64,000 bases of DNA, taken from the NCBI GenBank assembly GCA_004295565.1, contig AP019416.1:3348001-3412000 (forward strand). The letters are read 5' to 3'. Both the position numbers and the translations under genes were made by a program. This document shows, piece after piece, positions 40,259 to 50,768 of the stretch. How positions within the stretch are numbered: position 1 is the first letter of the stretch; every line of letters begins with the position of its first letter. Origin of the DNA: Vreelandella olivaria. GTDB taxonomy: Bacteria; Pseudomonadota; Gammaproteobacteria; Pseudomonadales; Halomonadaceae. Under the pieces are notes generated by a model. The model was not told the origin of the DNA. It saw only the letters and a list, made by a program, of their open reading frames with translations, and searched no databases.

Positions 40259-41166
40259 ATGCAAGAGTACGCCACGCTGCGCGCCTTTGTGGCCGTGGCA
40301 CGAACGGGCAGCGTGTCGCGTGCTGCAGAGCAGCTACACCTGACGCAACCGGCCATTAGCCTAAAGTTGAAGCAGCTACAGGCCAATTTGGGCCTCACGC
40401 TGTTTAGCCGCCGCCCTCAGGGCCTTGCCTTGACGGCCGACGGCCATGCGCTGCTACCTGCTGCTGAAAAAGCCCTGGCCAGCGCCCAGGTGTTTGAACA
40501 GACCGCAGGAACGCTACATAGCACGCTGCGCGGCAAGCTCTCAATCGGCACTATTGTTGACCCGGAATTTCTCCGCCTGGGGGCGTTTCTAAGCCGCCTG
40601 ATGGCCCGTGCGCCCCAGTTAGAAACCGAGCTGCACCATGGCATGAGCGGCAGCGTGCTTAATCGTATTGAACAGGGCGATTTGGATGTCGGTTTTTATC
40701 TGGCACCGCCCGGCGAAGGATCGGGCCAAGCGCATGGAGGGCTCGCTTGGCGTGAGCTAACCCACTTTGATTACCATGTGATTGCCCCTGCGGGTGGGAA
40801 AATCGGCTTACTGACACCCGTTGGGAGCATCTGGCGACGCTGCCATGGATTGTGACGCCCCAAGACTCCGCCCACTACCGGCTGTTAAAGCAGGCGCTGG
40901 CACCGAGCAGCGCAGTGCCCAACCGGGTGGCCCAAGTTGACCAGGAGGCCTGCATGCTTGACCTGGTGCGCGCAGGCGTTGGCTTAAGCCTGGCCCGGGA
41001 CGCCCTGGCGATGACCGAGCGCCAGGAGAGTGGCTTGGCAGTGGCGGACAATATTCGCCTGCCCTGCGCATTAAGCTTTATCTGGCGTCATGAAAGCACC
41101 AACGAACCCACCGTTAACGCGGCGCTTAGCACGCTGGACGAGGTATGGCCTCATAGGCTGGACTAA
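40259..41166 (+). CDS. LysR-family regulator, divergent from mmsA (one frameshift)
   Basis: The N-terminal winged HTH is MQEYATLRAFVAVARTGSVS, RAAEQLHLTQPAISLKLKQL, FSRRPQGLALTADGHALL. A missing C near 40811 breaks the frame; the second half reads LATLPWIVTPQDSAHYRLLK and AGVGLSLARDALAMTERQES. About 302 residues. The ATG at 40259, with GAGG upstream, is chosen over an earlier non-ATG start. The 152-bp divergent intergenic region to mmsA is the usual site of LysR control, so I infer that it regulates mmsA and the GMC gene. The region 40186-40245 is AT-rich (TTATAAGC). Confidence 0.88.
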
Positions 41167-41259
41167 GTTGTAAGAAAGGGGCGTAAGGAAATGGAACACT
41201 AAGCCACTAACCAACTTAATATCGAGCAGTAATTCGCCACCGTTATTGGAGTGCTTACA

Positions 41260-41913
41260 ATGATCCGACTGCCCCTTTTTCGTCCATTTACGCTCGTCGT
41301 GCTGGCTGCCGCTGGCCTAGCCAGCCCTTCGCTTCAAGCTCAGTCCTCTCAAGAGCAGCCCTCTCAAACCCAGAGCAGTGCAGAAGCGACTTTTGCCGGT
41401 GGCTGCTTCTGGTGTATGGAGCCGCCGTACGATAACCAACCCGGCGTCACTGCCACCATTTCCGGCTATATCGGCGGCGAGCTAGAGAACCCCAGCTACG
41501 AAGAAATCTCCCAGGGCGGTACTGGCCACGCTGAAGTCGTGCAAATCGAATACGACCCCGAGCAGATCAGCTACGAACAGTTATTAGAAATCTTCTGGCG
41601 CAACATCGACCCCTTTGCGGTCGACCGTCAATTCTGCGATGTGGGCGATCAATACCGCTCGGCGATCTTCTATCATGACGACGAGCAGCGCGAACTGGCC
41701 GAAGCGTCCAAAGCGGAAATGGCAGAACGCTTTGATCAGGAGATCGCCACCCAAATAGTACCGGCGAACACCTTCTGGCCTGCTGAGGAGTATCACCAGG
41801 ACTATTACCAAAAGAACCCGGTGCGCTATAAGTTTTACCGCTACAGCTGTGGTCGTGATGGCCGCCTGGAAGAAGTGTGGGGTGAAGAAGCTGGCGGGCC
41901 TACGTTTGAGTAG
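41260..41913 (+). CDS. msrA: Peptide methionine-S-sulfoxide reductase MsrA, exported form
   Basis: Reduces methionine-(S)-sulfoxide in proteins. The 217-residue frame is intact. The nucleophile is Cys49 in AGGCFWCME; FAVDRQFCDVGDQYRSAIFY and GTGHAEVVQIEYDP complete the fold. It differs from cytoplasmic MsrA by a Sec-type signal peptide: basic start MIRLPLFR, hydrophobic TLVVLAAAGLA and likely cleavage after LQA (about residue 27), then a Ser/Gln-rich linker. It should act in the periplasm. A GGAG lies eight bases before the ATG. No MsrB or MsrPQ neighbour is visible. Confidence 0.93.
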   Translation: MIRLPLFRPFTLVVLAAAGLASPSLQAQSSQEQPSQTQSSAEATFAGGCFWCMEPPYDNQPGVTATISGYIGGELENPSYEEISQGGTGHAEVVQIEYDPEQISYEQLLEIFWRNIDPFAVDRQFCDVGDQYRSAIFYHDDEQRELAEASKAEMAERFDQEIATQIVPANTFWPAEEYHQDYYQKNPVRYKFYRYSCGRDGRLEEVWGEEAGGPTFE

Positions 41914-42112
41914 CAAGCGGTACACCATGAACACATTGACTGAAGTGATGGGTTGAACTGTTTGCTTTAATCACTGCCGGATAGATAACGCCAATGTTAT
42001 GCATGGTCGCTCTTTTGTACTACAGTGACCGTGCACCAGTAATAGACCGGTCGATTAGGCGCCCTGGAGCTGGACGCTTTGACCCTACGTTGATCTATAG
42101 ATAGGAGATCTT

Positions 42113-43494
42113 ATGAGCAACAGTATCAAGACGATCAATCCCACCAATGGTGAAACCCTCGAAACCTATGCGTTGATGAGCAGCGCAGAAGCGAAACAGG
42201 TCGTGGACGCCTGCTACGAGGCCTTTCTCGATTGGCGCCTGGAATCGCTGGAAAGCCGCGCCAAAACGGTCAAAGCCATTGGTCAAGCGCTGCAAAAGCA
42301 TAAAGACGAGCTTGCCGACCTGATGGTCAAAGAGATGGGTAAACTGCCTTCTCAGGCCCGTCAGGAAGTGGATCTGTGTACCGGTATCTGTGACTACACC
42401 GCTGAGCACGGCCCGAAAAAACTGGCAGACGAAGAGCGCCAGCCTGGCAATGGCGAGCGCGGTTTCGTGACCTACTCACCAATGGGGGTGATCTACGGCA
42501 TTCAGCCCTGGAACTTCCCTGCGTACCAGGTGGTACGTTACTCCATCGCCAATCTTATGGCGGGTAACGGTGTGCTGCTGAAACACGCTGAAAACGTGAC
42601 TGGCAGTGGCCTGTTGCTGGAAAAGATCTACCGCGAAGCGGGTCTTCCGGAAAACGTCTTCCGTACGCTGGTAATCTCTCACGATGTGTCTGATGAGGTG
42701 ATCGCTCATTCTGCGGTACGTGGCGTAACGCTAACGGGTAGCGATGGCGCAGGCCGCAAAGTCGCTGGCAAAGCGGCGGAGCACCTTAAAAGACCGTGCT
42801 TGAGCTGGGCTCCAACGACGCCTACCTGGTGCTTGATGACGCCGATATGGATGTCGCCATCGACACCTGCGTCCAGGGGCGCGTCTACAACGGCGGCCAA
42901 ACCTGCGTCGCGGCCAAGCGTTTTGTGGTCACTGAAAAGAACTACGAAACGTTTAAAAAGCGCTATGTAGAACGCATGCAGTCGCTTAAAGCGGGTGACC
43001 CCACCCAAGAAGACAGCGACCTGGGCCCCATGGCTCGCGTGGATCTACGCGATGACCTCCACGACCAAGTGGAAGAGAGCGTGCGCAAAGGCGCGAAGAT
43101 TCTCTGCGGCGGTGAAAAGCCTTCCGGTAAGGGCGCGTTTTACCCGGTCACCGTGCTGGATAATGTCACGCCCGGCCAGCCCGCTTACGACGATGAGCTG
43201 TTTGGCCCCGTGGCTGCACTGATTCGCGCCAAAGATGACGAAGATGCCATGCGCATTGCTAACGACAGCCGTTACGGCTTGGGCGGCGGCATCATCTCTA
43301 AAGATGTGAAACGCGCCACCGAGCTTGCCAGCAAGTACTTTGATACCGGTATGGTGTTTATCAATGGCTTTGGCGTTGCGACACCCGAAATGCCTTTCGG
43401 CGGCGTTAAAAACTCCGGTTATGGCCGCGAGCACGGCGGTTTCGGCATGCACGAGTTCGTCAATGCCAAGTCAGTGATTGTCGTGCAAGAGTAA
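42113..43494 (+). CDS. NAD-dependent succinate-semialdehyde dehydrogenase-type aldehyde dehydrogenase (one frameshift)
   Basis: Aldehyde dehydrogenase of the succinate-semialdehyde (Sad/GabD-like) branch, about 460 residues. MSNSIKTINPTNGETLETYA, IYGIQPWNFPAYQVVRYSIA and KHAENVTGSGLLLEKIYREA are family-typical. A missing A in AAAA near 42791 breaks the frame just before the catalytic glutamate. The second half gives VLELGSNDAYLVLDDADMDV, the nucleophile in NGGQTCVAAKR and PFGGVKNSGYGREHGGFGMH. AGATAGGAGATCTT precedes the ATG. It is followed by a good terminator, so it is monocistronic. The substrate is a C4 semialdehyde by homology only. Confidence 0.9.
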
Positions 43495-43543
43495 TGATGT
43501 TGTTGGTGAGTCGTAAGTTGTAAATAGCGAGTGATAAAGAATG

Positions 43544-43580
43544 CGCCGTCCTTCTGATGATCAGATGGGCGGCGTTTTTT
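43544..43580 (+). terminator. Intrinsic terminator after the aldehyde dehydrogenase
   Basis: CGCCGTCC (43544-43551) pairs with GGGCGGCG (ending 43574) around a partially paired CTGATGATCAG loop, followed by TTTTTT at 43575-43580. The final bases coincide with the stop of convergent pgpA. Confidence 0.85.
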
Positions 43581-44059
43581 CAAACTCGCTGAAACGTTCG
43601 ACGCTGCCAAAGCTTTAGCCCAATCGCCAGCACCACCCAGGTCACCAGCGCCGCGATAACATCATCCAACACAATGCCAAAACCGCCATGGACATACTCT
43701 GCCAGATGAATCGGCGGCGGCTTCAATCCATCGAGAAGTCGGTAAACACCAAACGCCAGCGCCATGACTAGCGGGTGGCGTGCTGCCTGCAACCCGATTA
43801 CCGCCAGCGGGAACGCTACATATTCATCGGCAACGATACTGCCATGATCCAAGCCAGCATAGTGCCAGGCGGCGACGTGACAAACCGGCACCGCTAGCAC
43901 CAGTAGAACAGCGATGATAGAGCCCTGTTGAACCAGCGGACGGCTTAGCAGCCACCACGCCAAGGGAATGCCCAGCAGCGAGCCAAAAGTACCTGGCGCC
44001 ACCGGCGATAGCCCCAGCCCAAAGCCGGTGGCTATCCAAAAATTAACCGTATCGAGCAT
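43580..44059 (-). CDS. pgpA: Phosphatidylglycerophosphatase A
   Basis: Dephosphorylates phosphatidylglycerophosphate to phosphatidylglycerol in the inner membrane. The 159-residue frame is intact: GFGLGLSPVAPGTFGSLLGI, VADEYVAFPLAV (the usual DE metal pair), YRLLDGLKPPPI and GGFGIVLDDVIAALVT (acidic pair). Three to four hydrophobic segments. It begins one base inside the TAA of the DUF533 gene (TAATG), so the two are translationally coupled. Usually pgpA follows thiL and nusB; here it does not. Confidence 0.93.
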   Translation of the reverse strand: MLDTVNFWIATGFGLGLSPVAPGTFGSLLGIPLAWWLLSRPLVQQGSIIAVLLVLAVPVCHVAAWHYAGLDHGSIVADEYVAFPLAVIGLQAARHPLVMALAFGVYRLLDGLKPPPIHLAEYVHGGFGIVLDDVIAALVTWVVLAIGLKLWQRRTFQRV

Positions 44060-44798
44060 TAACCCGCCTGCTGCGCTTGACGCTCAAGTTCCGCGGTCAT
44101 CTCTTTGGGTAAATTCAGGGCACTGGCCAGCTGATCCAGCCAGGCGCGCTCCATGGGGTTTTGATCATCGGTCACGGCCACGCTGATCAGGTACATTTCC
44201 CGGGCCGCTTGAGGGAGTCCGCTTCGCGGGCCAGCGCCTGGGCATCCAGCGGTGCTTTTAGCTGCTGCTCCACCCAGTTATGCATCTCCTGGTCGGCACC
44301 CAGGGCGTCAATCTGTTCGGTAATCAGCGCCTGCTCCTGCTCATCAATATGGCCATCGGCCCGGGCGGCCATAATCATCGCCTGCAGTAGCTCCAGGCTG
44401 CGGCGCTCCTGGTACTCACCGCTAAGTACTTCTACCCGCTCGCCCTCTGGCGCATTCTGGGCCGTATTTTGCTGGGCATTGCCATTTTTCGCCGCCTGGG
44501 AGCTCTGCCACGCTTTCCACGCCAGCACGCCCACCCCAGCAATGGCGCCGTATTTCAGCGCTTTGCCGCCCATACTGCGGCCGCGTTTGGAACCGACCAA
44601 CATACCCATGGCGCCACCGCCAAGCAGGCTTTTCATATCAAAACCTCTGGAGGAGCCACCGCCACCTTGACTGCTGCCACCGCCCAACTGTTTTGAAAGC
44701 CCGCTCAGCATGCCTTTAACATCTACCCCGCTGCTGCTGCCCTTCTGGCTACCGCCAGCTTGCTGCATCAACTGCTGTAAAATCTTGCTTGCGTTCAT
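44059..44798 (-). CDS. DUF533/YebE-type membrane protein with TerB-like domain (one frameshift)
   Basis: About 246 residues: MNASKILQQLMQQAGGSQKG start, a glycine/serine-rich region, a hydrophobic ALKYGAIAGVGVLAWKAWQS segment and a C-terminal TerB-like helical domain (SLELLQAMIMAARADGHIDE, QEQALITEQIDALG). A missing base near 44208 breaks it before AAREMYLISVAV and the tail ALNLPKEMTAELERQAQQAG. The ATG at 44798 follows AGGAGCACAAGG. YebE-type proteins are envelope-stress (CpxR) linked in enterobacteria; the function is unclear. Confidence 0.85.
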
Positions 44799-44903
44799 CC
44801 TTGTGCTCCTAGATAGAAAGTATCTTTCGGGCTCGTTTGACGGCCAACTTAGGTTATAAAACATGCTGTATGAACGCAGCATGAACTAGCACTGTTTTAG
44901 GCG

Positions 44904-47900
44904 TTAAAGAAGCGCGCCCTTTACCTCCACCGAGCTACCGTGGCGGCTGGCACGTACCTCTATACGGACTGGCATTTGCTCCTTGAGTTCGCTGACATGG
45001 GAGATCACCCCAATCATTCGCCCGCCCATTTGCAGCTCGCTGAGCATGGCAATGGCTTGATCCAGGGCATCCTGGTCGAGACTGCCAAAACCCTCATCGA
45101 TAAATAGCGTATCCAGTTGAATGCCGCCAGCGTACGCCTGCACTACATCCGAGAGCCCCAGGGCCAGCGAGAGCGCGGCCATAAACGACTCTCCGCCGGA
45201 GAGTGTCGCTACCGAACGGTTCTTGCCGGTGTAGGTGTCGGCCACATCAAGTTCCAGCCCCGAGGCCTTGTTACCCTTGGAGGGGTCTTCCCGCCGAACG
45301 AGTTGATAGCGCCCGCGGCTCATGCGTACCAAACGCTCGGAGGCTTGAATCAGCACATCATCCAGCAGTACCCCTAGCACAAAGCGCTGCAGGCTAATGC
45401 GGTGCCCGGTGCGACCGTTAGCGACCTCGCTGAGCGTGCCCCACAGCTGATACTGAGCTTCGAGCTCTGCCTGCGCCGTATGGGCAGTCGCAAGCTTTTG
45501 ACGAATGCCTCGCAGTGTGGACAGCCTTCCATCCAGCCCCCGCCAAGCCTCCAGTTGGTCGTTCTCTTCTACTTGGGCGGCCTCGGTTAGGCTGGTCAAC
45601 GCGGCCATATTCGGCAGTGTTTTTCCCGCCAGCTGGGTGTGGTAATTCGCCAGCGCGCCCTCAAGCTCGGCTAGGCGGCGTTGGTACGCCTCTATCCGCT
45701 GAGTCAGTTCATGCCGCTGGGTGTCATCCAACTGTGCGGCTTGAAACGCCGCCTCGTCACCAAAGGGGCTAGCCTGCAGCGCGGCTTGCCACTCGACTTG
45801 AGCCTGCTGAAGCGACTGTTCGCTACGCTCGACCCGCTCGTTCGCGCCGCGTCGCTGCTCTTCCACCCGCGCCAGTTGGGCTTGGCTGGCCGAGAGTGCC
45901 TGTTGAGCGCTCTCCCAGGCTTTTTCGAGCTGGGTGATCTGGTGTTCAAGCTCCGTGAGGGTTCGGCGCATTGCCTCAGGGTCGCGGGCATCTTCCGGCA
46001 GCGATTGGCTCAGCTGATCGCGCTGACTCTCCAGGCGCAACGCCTCTTCTTTCGCCTTCTCCACCGCAGGCCGCTGGGTTTTAAGCTGCTTATCCAGCGC
46101 GCCCCACTCGCGGCGCAGCGCATCCCGGGCGGCGGTTTGCTGGCTAATCTCACGTTCAACACTTTCCCGGCGCTGCACTTGGCGACGCAAGCCTTCGCAG
46201 GCATTTTGCAGTTCAAGCAGCGGTTGACTAGCCCACTCGCCCAGCTGTTGGGTCAGCCGGTGGGCCTGCTCTGTGTTGTAGTTGATCTGCTGAGTGAGCT
46301 GATGGTGGTGACGTTCGGCGCGCTGTTGTGCTTGGCGAGCCTGTTCTTGGGCCGATCTGGCCTCTTCAACCTGTGCCTGCGTGACCAGTTCGGCACGGTT
46401 AACCGCTGGGGAGGGATGCTCCAGGCTGCCGCACACTGGGCAAGGCGCATCCTGTTCAAGGGTGAGCGCTAACAGCGCGGCCTGCCCTGGTGCCAGCGCA
46501 TCTCCTGCTCAGTGGCGTGGCGTTGCGCTCGTTCTGTTTCGCTTTGCTGACGGTTGAGTGCCTCCATCGCCTGCTGCTGTTGGCTGGTTAACTCACGCGC
46601 TTGCCGTGTGAGCTCATCCAGCTCTTGGCGCTGGGTCAGCAGGTCGTTATGGCGGCTTAGCTCAGTGGGGGCACTGGCCAGCTGCTGGAACTCTGTCTGT
46701 AAGCGTTCCAGATTAACGCTAATCGCTTCGCCCTGCTGGCGGATGCTTTCTAGCTGTTTTTCATCCCGTTTGAGCGCCCCATCGGCTTGCTGCCAAGCAG
46801 CCTGCGCCGTTTGAAAACGTGCCTGCAGCTCGCTTAACTGCAGGCTTTTATGAATAAATTCGCCCAATTGGCGATGCCGTTCCTGGAGCGAGGGAAGCTC
46901 TGCCTGACGCTGGCGTGCCACTTCTAACGCCTGCTGCGCCTGTTCGGCGTTACTACGTTGAGTGGCGAACGCAGCTTGCGCCTGGCGCTGCTCGGCTTGG
47001 TCGGTGGTCAACGCCTGCTGCGCTTGGTCTAAGGCAGCCCTCTGAGGGCGCAGCGCCTGGGCGTGAGCTTTGCGCTAAACGCTCCTTACAGCTTTCTATC
47101 TCAGCGTGCTGCTCAAGATGGCGGGCTTTATCCGCCGCCAGCTGATCCCGAGCCTCAAACTGGCGCTGCAGCGCCATGGCCTCATCACGCTGCTTTTCGG
47201 CGCTACGGCGCTGCTGCTGGGCAGTTTCAAAGCGTTGCCGCGCGTGGTCTACCTGGGGCGTCAGCGCTTCAAGCTCTTGCGCTAATGCGGCTTCGCTATC
47301 AAGCTCACCCCCGGCGAGAATGCCGCTAATATGCTGGCGATGATCATTCACCGCTCGCTCGATTTGATTGGCCTGGGTGCGAAGACGCTCTTCGATACGC
47401 TGAAAAATCTGGGTTTGAAACAGCTGGGAGAAAATCACTTCGCGCTCTTTAGAGCCTGCCAGCAGCAGTTCACGAAACTTGCCCTGGGGAAGCACCATCA
47501 CCTGACGAAACTGGTTGGCATCCAGGCCGATCAGGGTTTGCAGCTCCGCAGTGGCGTCGTTGACCTTGCGCGCCACCAGGCAGGTCTCTACATCACCATC
47601 TGCCTTTAATCGCCACAGCTGGGCTTCCGCGTTATGTGTGGTGGTGCCTTCGCCGCGGGCTTTGGGGCGCTCCTGCTGGGGAACCCGGCGCACCCGGTAA
47701 TCCACACCCCGCAGGCGAAAGTCCAGCGTCACTTCGGTTAGCAGAGAGGCATCGGCCTGGTCGCAGCGCATCTGCGCCGGATCACGCTCATTGCCCGTGG
47801 TCTGGCCGTAGAGCGCAAAACAGAGCGCATCGAGAATCGAGCTTTTACCGGCGCCGGTGGGGCCATTAATCAGAAACAGCGGGCTTCTTCCCAGCGCGGT

Positions 47901-47966
47901 GAAGTCGATGGTCTCACTGCCCGCAAAGGGCCCAAACGCCTGCATGGTAAGGGTTAGCGGTGTCAT
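44904..47966 (-). CDS. sbcC: Exonuclease subunit SbcC (two frameshifts)
   Basis: SMC-like ATPase subunit of the SbcCD nuclease, which cleaves hairpins and processes DNA ends, about 1020 residues. The N-terminal Walker A is GPTGAGKSSILDAL, followed by VMVLPQGKFRELLLAGS. Breaks near 47073 and 46480 lie in the long coiled coil. The zinc hook CPVCGSLEHPSP is in the middle. The C-terminus has the ABC signature LSGGESFMAALSLALGLSD, Walker B LFIDEGFGSLD and a final EVRASRHGSS. Its ATG overlaps the sbcD stop (ATGA). Coiled-coil regions are rich in Gln, Arg and Glu as usual. Confidence 0.95.
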
Positions 47967-49110
47967 CCCTGAGCCTCTTCATCACGGCTAAGCTCGCCTA
48001 TCAGTGAGTTTATCGCCTCGGTTTGTTGGTCGGTCAGGGGCTCACCACTGGTCTGGGCGAAGAAGTCGCTGAACATATCCAGGGTGCTGAACTTCAGCCG
48101 CTCACGGTCGAGCTGCTGATTACCACGGGCATCCAGCATGCCGGGCTTCTCCAGGTGCAGGACGTTGGGATACACCTCACGCAGCTTGCCCATGGGGTCG
48201 AGAATGGCGTGACGATCGGTTAACCGCACCAGCAGATAGTCATCAGCGTGCGGGTCTGTTCGCCCCTGGGCGATCAATGCATCAAGCTCGCCTTCCAGTA
48301 CGCGCACTTCACGACTGGGTATGAGGGGAACCTGTTGAATCTGAGTGACGCCGGACGCGTCGAGATCCACCAGCGTTACGCCTTTGCGCTGGCTGGCTTC
48401 GGAAAAGCTGTATTTGAGCAGCGAGCCGCTGTAGCGAATATGCTCGCCACCGCGGTACTGGGGGCCATGCAGGTGGCCAAGCGCCACATAGTCAAAGCCT
48501 TGCATCGGCTCCCAGGCGACGCTTTCGGCGCCACCCAGGGTCAGCGGGCGTTCTGAATCCGAAGCACTACCGCCATCCACAAAGCAGTGGCTCATTAGTA
48601 TGCAGGGGCGTGTAGGATGGCGCTGCTCTTCGATGCGTTCAACCAGGTAGCGGTGGGCGCCGTCAAAATCGCGTACCTCAACGTTAAACTGGCTGCGCAC
48701 ATGCTCAGGGTCGGCGTAGGGAATGCCGAATACGTCCACCTCAACACCCTTGATCGTCAGCGTGACAGGAGTGGCAAAATCGGCTAGATCGGAAAGAATA
48801 TGCAGCCCGGCCTGGCGCAGATGGCGCGCACCAAATCGCAGCCGCTCGGCACCGTCGTGATTACCCGAGATCATAATCACCGGCAACTTGCGCTCTCGCA
48901 GAGCGCATGGAGCACGTCATCCAGCAGCGTTACCGCCGCAGAGGGTGGCACCGAGCGGTCGTAGATATCGCCCGCGATCAGCACCGCATCGATGTTCTCC
49001 CGGTCGATGATCTCAATGAGCTGATCGAGCACATGGCGCTGATCATCCAGCAACGAAAGGTTGTGGAATAGCCGCCCCAAGTGCCAGTCGGCGGTGTGAA
49101 GTAGACGCAT
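47963..49110 (-). CDS. sbcD: Exonuclease subunit SbcD (one frameshift)
   Basis: Metallophosphoesterase nuclease of the SbcCD complex, about 382 residues. The ATG at 49110 gives MRLLHTADWHLGRLFHNLSL with phosphoesterase motif I (HTADWHLG), then AVLIAGDIYDRSVPP (motif II). A frame change near 48898 separates LLDDVLHA from RKLPVIMISGNHDGAERLRF (motif III, GNHD). Later ILMSHCFVDGG and YVALGHLHGPQ (GHxH) complete the metal site. An in-frame earlier ATG (MAVELVMRLL) is unlikely as it extends a normally invariant start. Coupled to sbcC. Confidence 0.95.
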
Positions 49111-49199
49111 AACAAGCTCAACTGCCAATAGTGTAGCGGCATCATAACAACCTAATAGGGCTGCGTTTAGCGCTTGCGTTGAGCTAGTATCAAACGGTG

Positions 49200-50023
49200 C
49201 TACGGCGTTTTGGGTAGCTGGCGTTTATGTTCGGTGCGTTGGTAGGTGCGGGTAATGGTCGTGTAAGCCTGCTCGCTCACCTCCTGGCCGCTAAGAAACG
49301 CGTCGATTTCAGCGTAGCTGACACCCATTGCCTCTTCATCAGCCAATTGAGGTTTCAGTGATTCCAAATCGGCAGTGGGCAGTTTCTCGACCAGGGAAGT
49401 GGGCGCGCCCAAGGCAGCGCCGATCTCTCTTACCTGCGCTTTGGTAAGACCGGTCAGTGGCGCCAAGTCGCATGCACCGTCACCATATTTGGTGAAAAAC
49501 CCCATCAACGCTTCCGCCGCTTGATCAGTTCCCACCACTAAACCTGACTTAGCCCCCGCGACGGCATATTGGGCAACCATGCGCTGTCGCGCCTTGATAT
49601 TGCCCAATACAAAGTCCCGCTGAGCAGCCTCTTTAAACTCCAGCCCCCCTTCTTCCAGAGACGTTAGCATAGCGTCGCTAGCAGGCTTTACGTTGACAGC
49701 TAACACTTCATCGGGGCCGATAAAGGTGAGTGCCTGTTGAGCGTCCTCTTCATCTTTTGATCCCCGTAAGGCAAGCGCATCGCGTAGAAATATGCGTCAA
49801 CCCCTTTATCGCGGGCTTTTTCGACGGCTAACTGGGCTAACCGCCCCGCGACAGTTGAGTCCACGCCGCCACTGATACCCAGTACCAGTCCGTGCTGGCC
49901 TGTCTCTATCATTTGGCTGCAAAGAAACTCGACCCGGGTATTGATTTCATCAAGCGGCGCCATAGATGTCTTCACCTGTAACGCTGACTGAATAAGCTGT
50001 TGCTGATCTGCTTGTTGAGTCAT
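49200..50023 (-). CDS. nadE: Ammonia-dependent NAD synthetase (one frameshift)
   Basis: Amidates nicotinic acid adenine dinucleotide to NAD with ATP, the last step of NAD synthesis, about 274 residues. The PP-loop SGGVDSTVAGRLAQ is in GLVLGISGGVDS. A missing A near 49757 breaks it between AMRLPYGDQK and EVLAVNVKPASDA. Later MVAQYAVAGAKSGLVVGTDQ, ALMGFFTKYGDGACDLAPLT and LTKAQVREIGAALGAP are family-typical. The ATG at 50023, with GGAGG upstream, is chosen over 50041. It lies 40 bases downstream of pncC, fitting an NAD recycling pair. Confidence 0.94.
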
Positions 50024-50062
50024 TGCTCGTTCTGCCTCCATGCCATTGATAGGGAATCGCTG

Positions 50063-50578
50063 TTACGACTCATCCACGCGCGGCGCGTTACCTGCCAGCA
50101 CGTCACCATGTTGCTGCGGAACCATTTCCAGAGCGTAGTGGGCGGCGGCGAGACGAACCTGATTCCGGTCACCTGAGAAACGCCGCGTTTCGGTGGTTAG
50201 GAATATCTGTTGGTTATGCCGAAAGGCCCAGGCAAAGCATACCGTACCGACGGGTATTCCATCGTGGGGCTCAGGCCCCGCAATCCCCGTATTGGCAAGC
50301 GCCACATTGGCGTCATTATTATTTAATGCGCCCAATGCCATTTCACGCACGGTTGCTTCACTGGTTAACCCGTGGTTATCGATGGTTTCAAAACTGACGG
50401 CCAAGTAGCGATTTTTGGCCTCGGGTGAGTAAACCGCTAAGCCACAGTCTATCGATTGCCCGCTGCCCGGCACTCTGGCGAGTTCGGAAACAATTAACCC
50501 CGCAGTACAAGACTCCGCTGTGGCCATTTTAAGTTCATGCTTTTGTAAATACTCGCTAACTTTTTCAAGCAGTTCCAT
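50063..50578 (-). CDS. pncC: Nicotinamide-nucleotide amidohydrolase (CinA C-terminal type, PncC)
   Basis: Deamidates NMN to nicotinic acid mononucleotide, returning it to NAD synthesis. The intact 171 residues start MELLEKVSEYLQKHELKMAT, then AESCTAGLIVSELARVPGSG (catalytic serine/threonine region), SIDCGLAVYSPEAKNRYLAV and NTGIAGPEPHDGIPVGTVCF. It is the stand-alone C-terminal domain of CinA. The next gene on the strand is nadE, which acts later in the same recycling route. AAGGAGATGAGC precedes the ATG at 50578. Confidence 0.93.
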   Translation of the reverse strand: MELLEKVSEYLQKHELKMATAESCTAGLIVSELARVPGSGQSIDCGLAVYSPEAKNRYLAVSFETIDNHGLTSEATVREMALGALNNNDANVALANTGIAGPEPHDGIPVGTVCFAWAFRHNQQIFLTTETRRFSGDRNQVRLAAAHYALEMVPQQHGDVLAGNAPRVDES

Positions 50579-50720
50579 TGCTCATCTCCTTATCACGCCA
50601 TGAACCCCAACTTTCTTTTTGGCGCCATTTAGGCACTATAGTTAAGCGCTTTGATTTGTCTAACCTCTACGGTGAATCTTAATATTGTTTATGCTCACAG
50701 CGCGTCTTACCAGTTGCCAA

Positions 50721-50746
50721 TAAAAAGCCCCGCTCAATGGCGGGGC
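50721..50746 (-). terminator. Intrinsic terminator of the dicarboxylate transporter gene
   Basis: On the minus strand GCCCCGC, a CATTGA loop and GCGGGGC, followed by TTTTTATT. A perfect 7-bp stem, 22 bases after the stop of the DASS gene. Confidence 0.9.
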
Positions 50747-50768
50747 GACTAATCACTCAACAGCGTTA

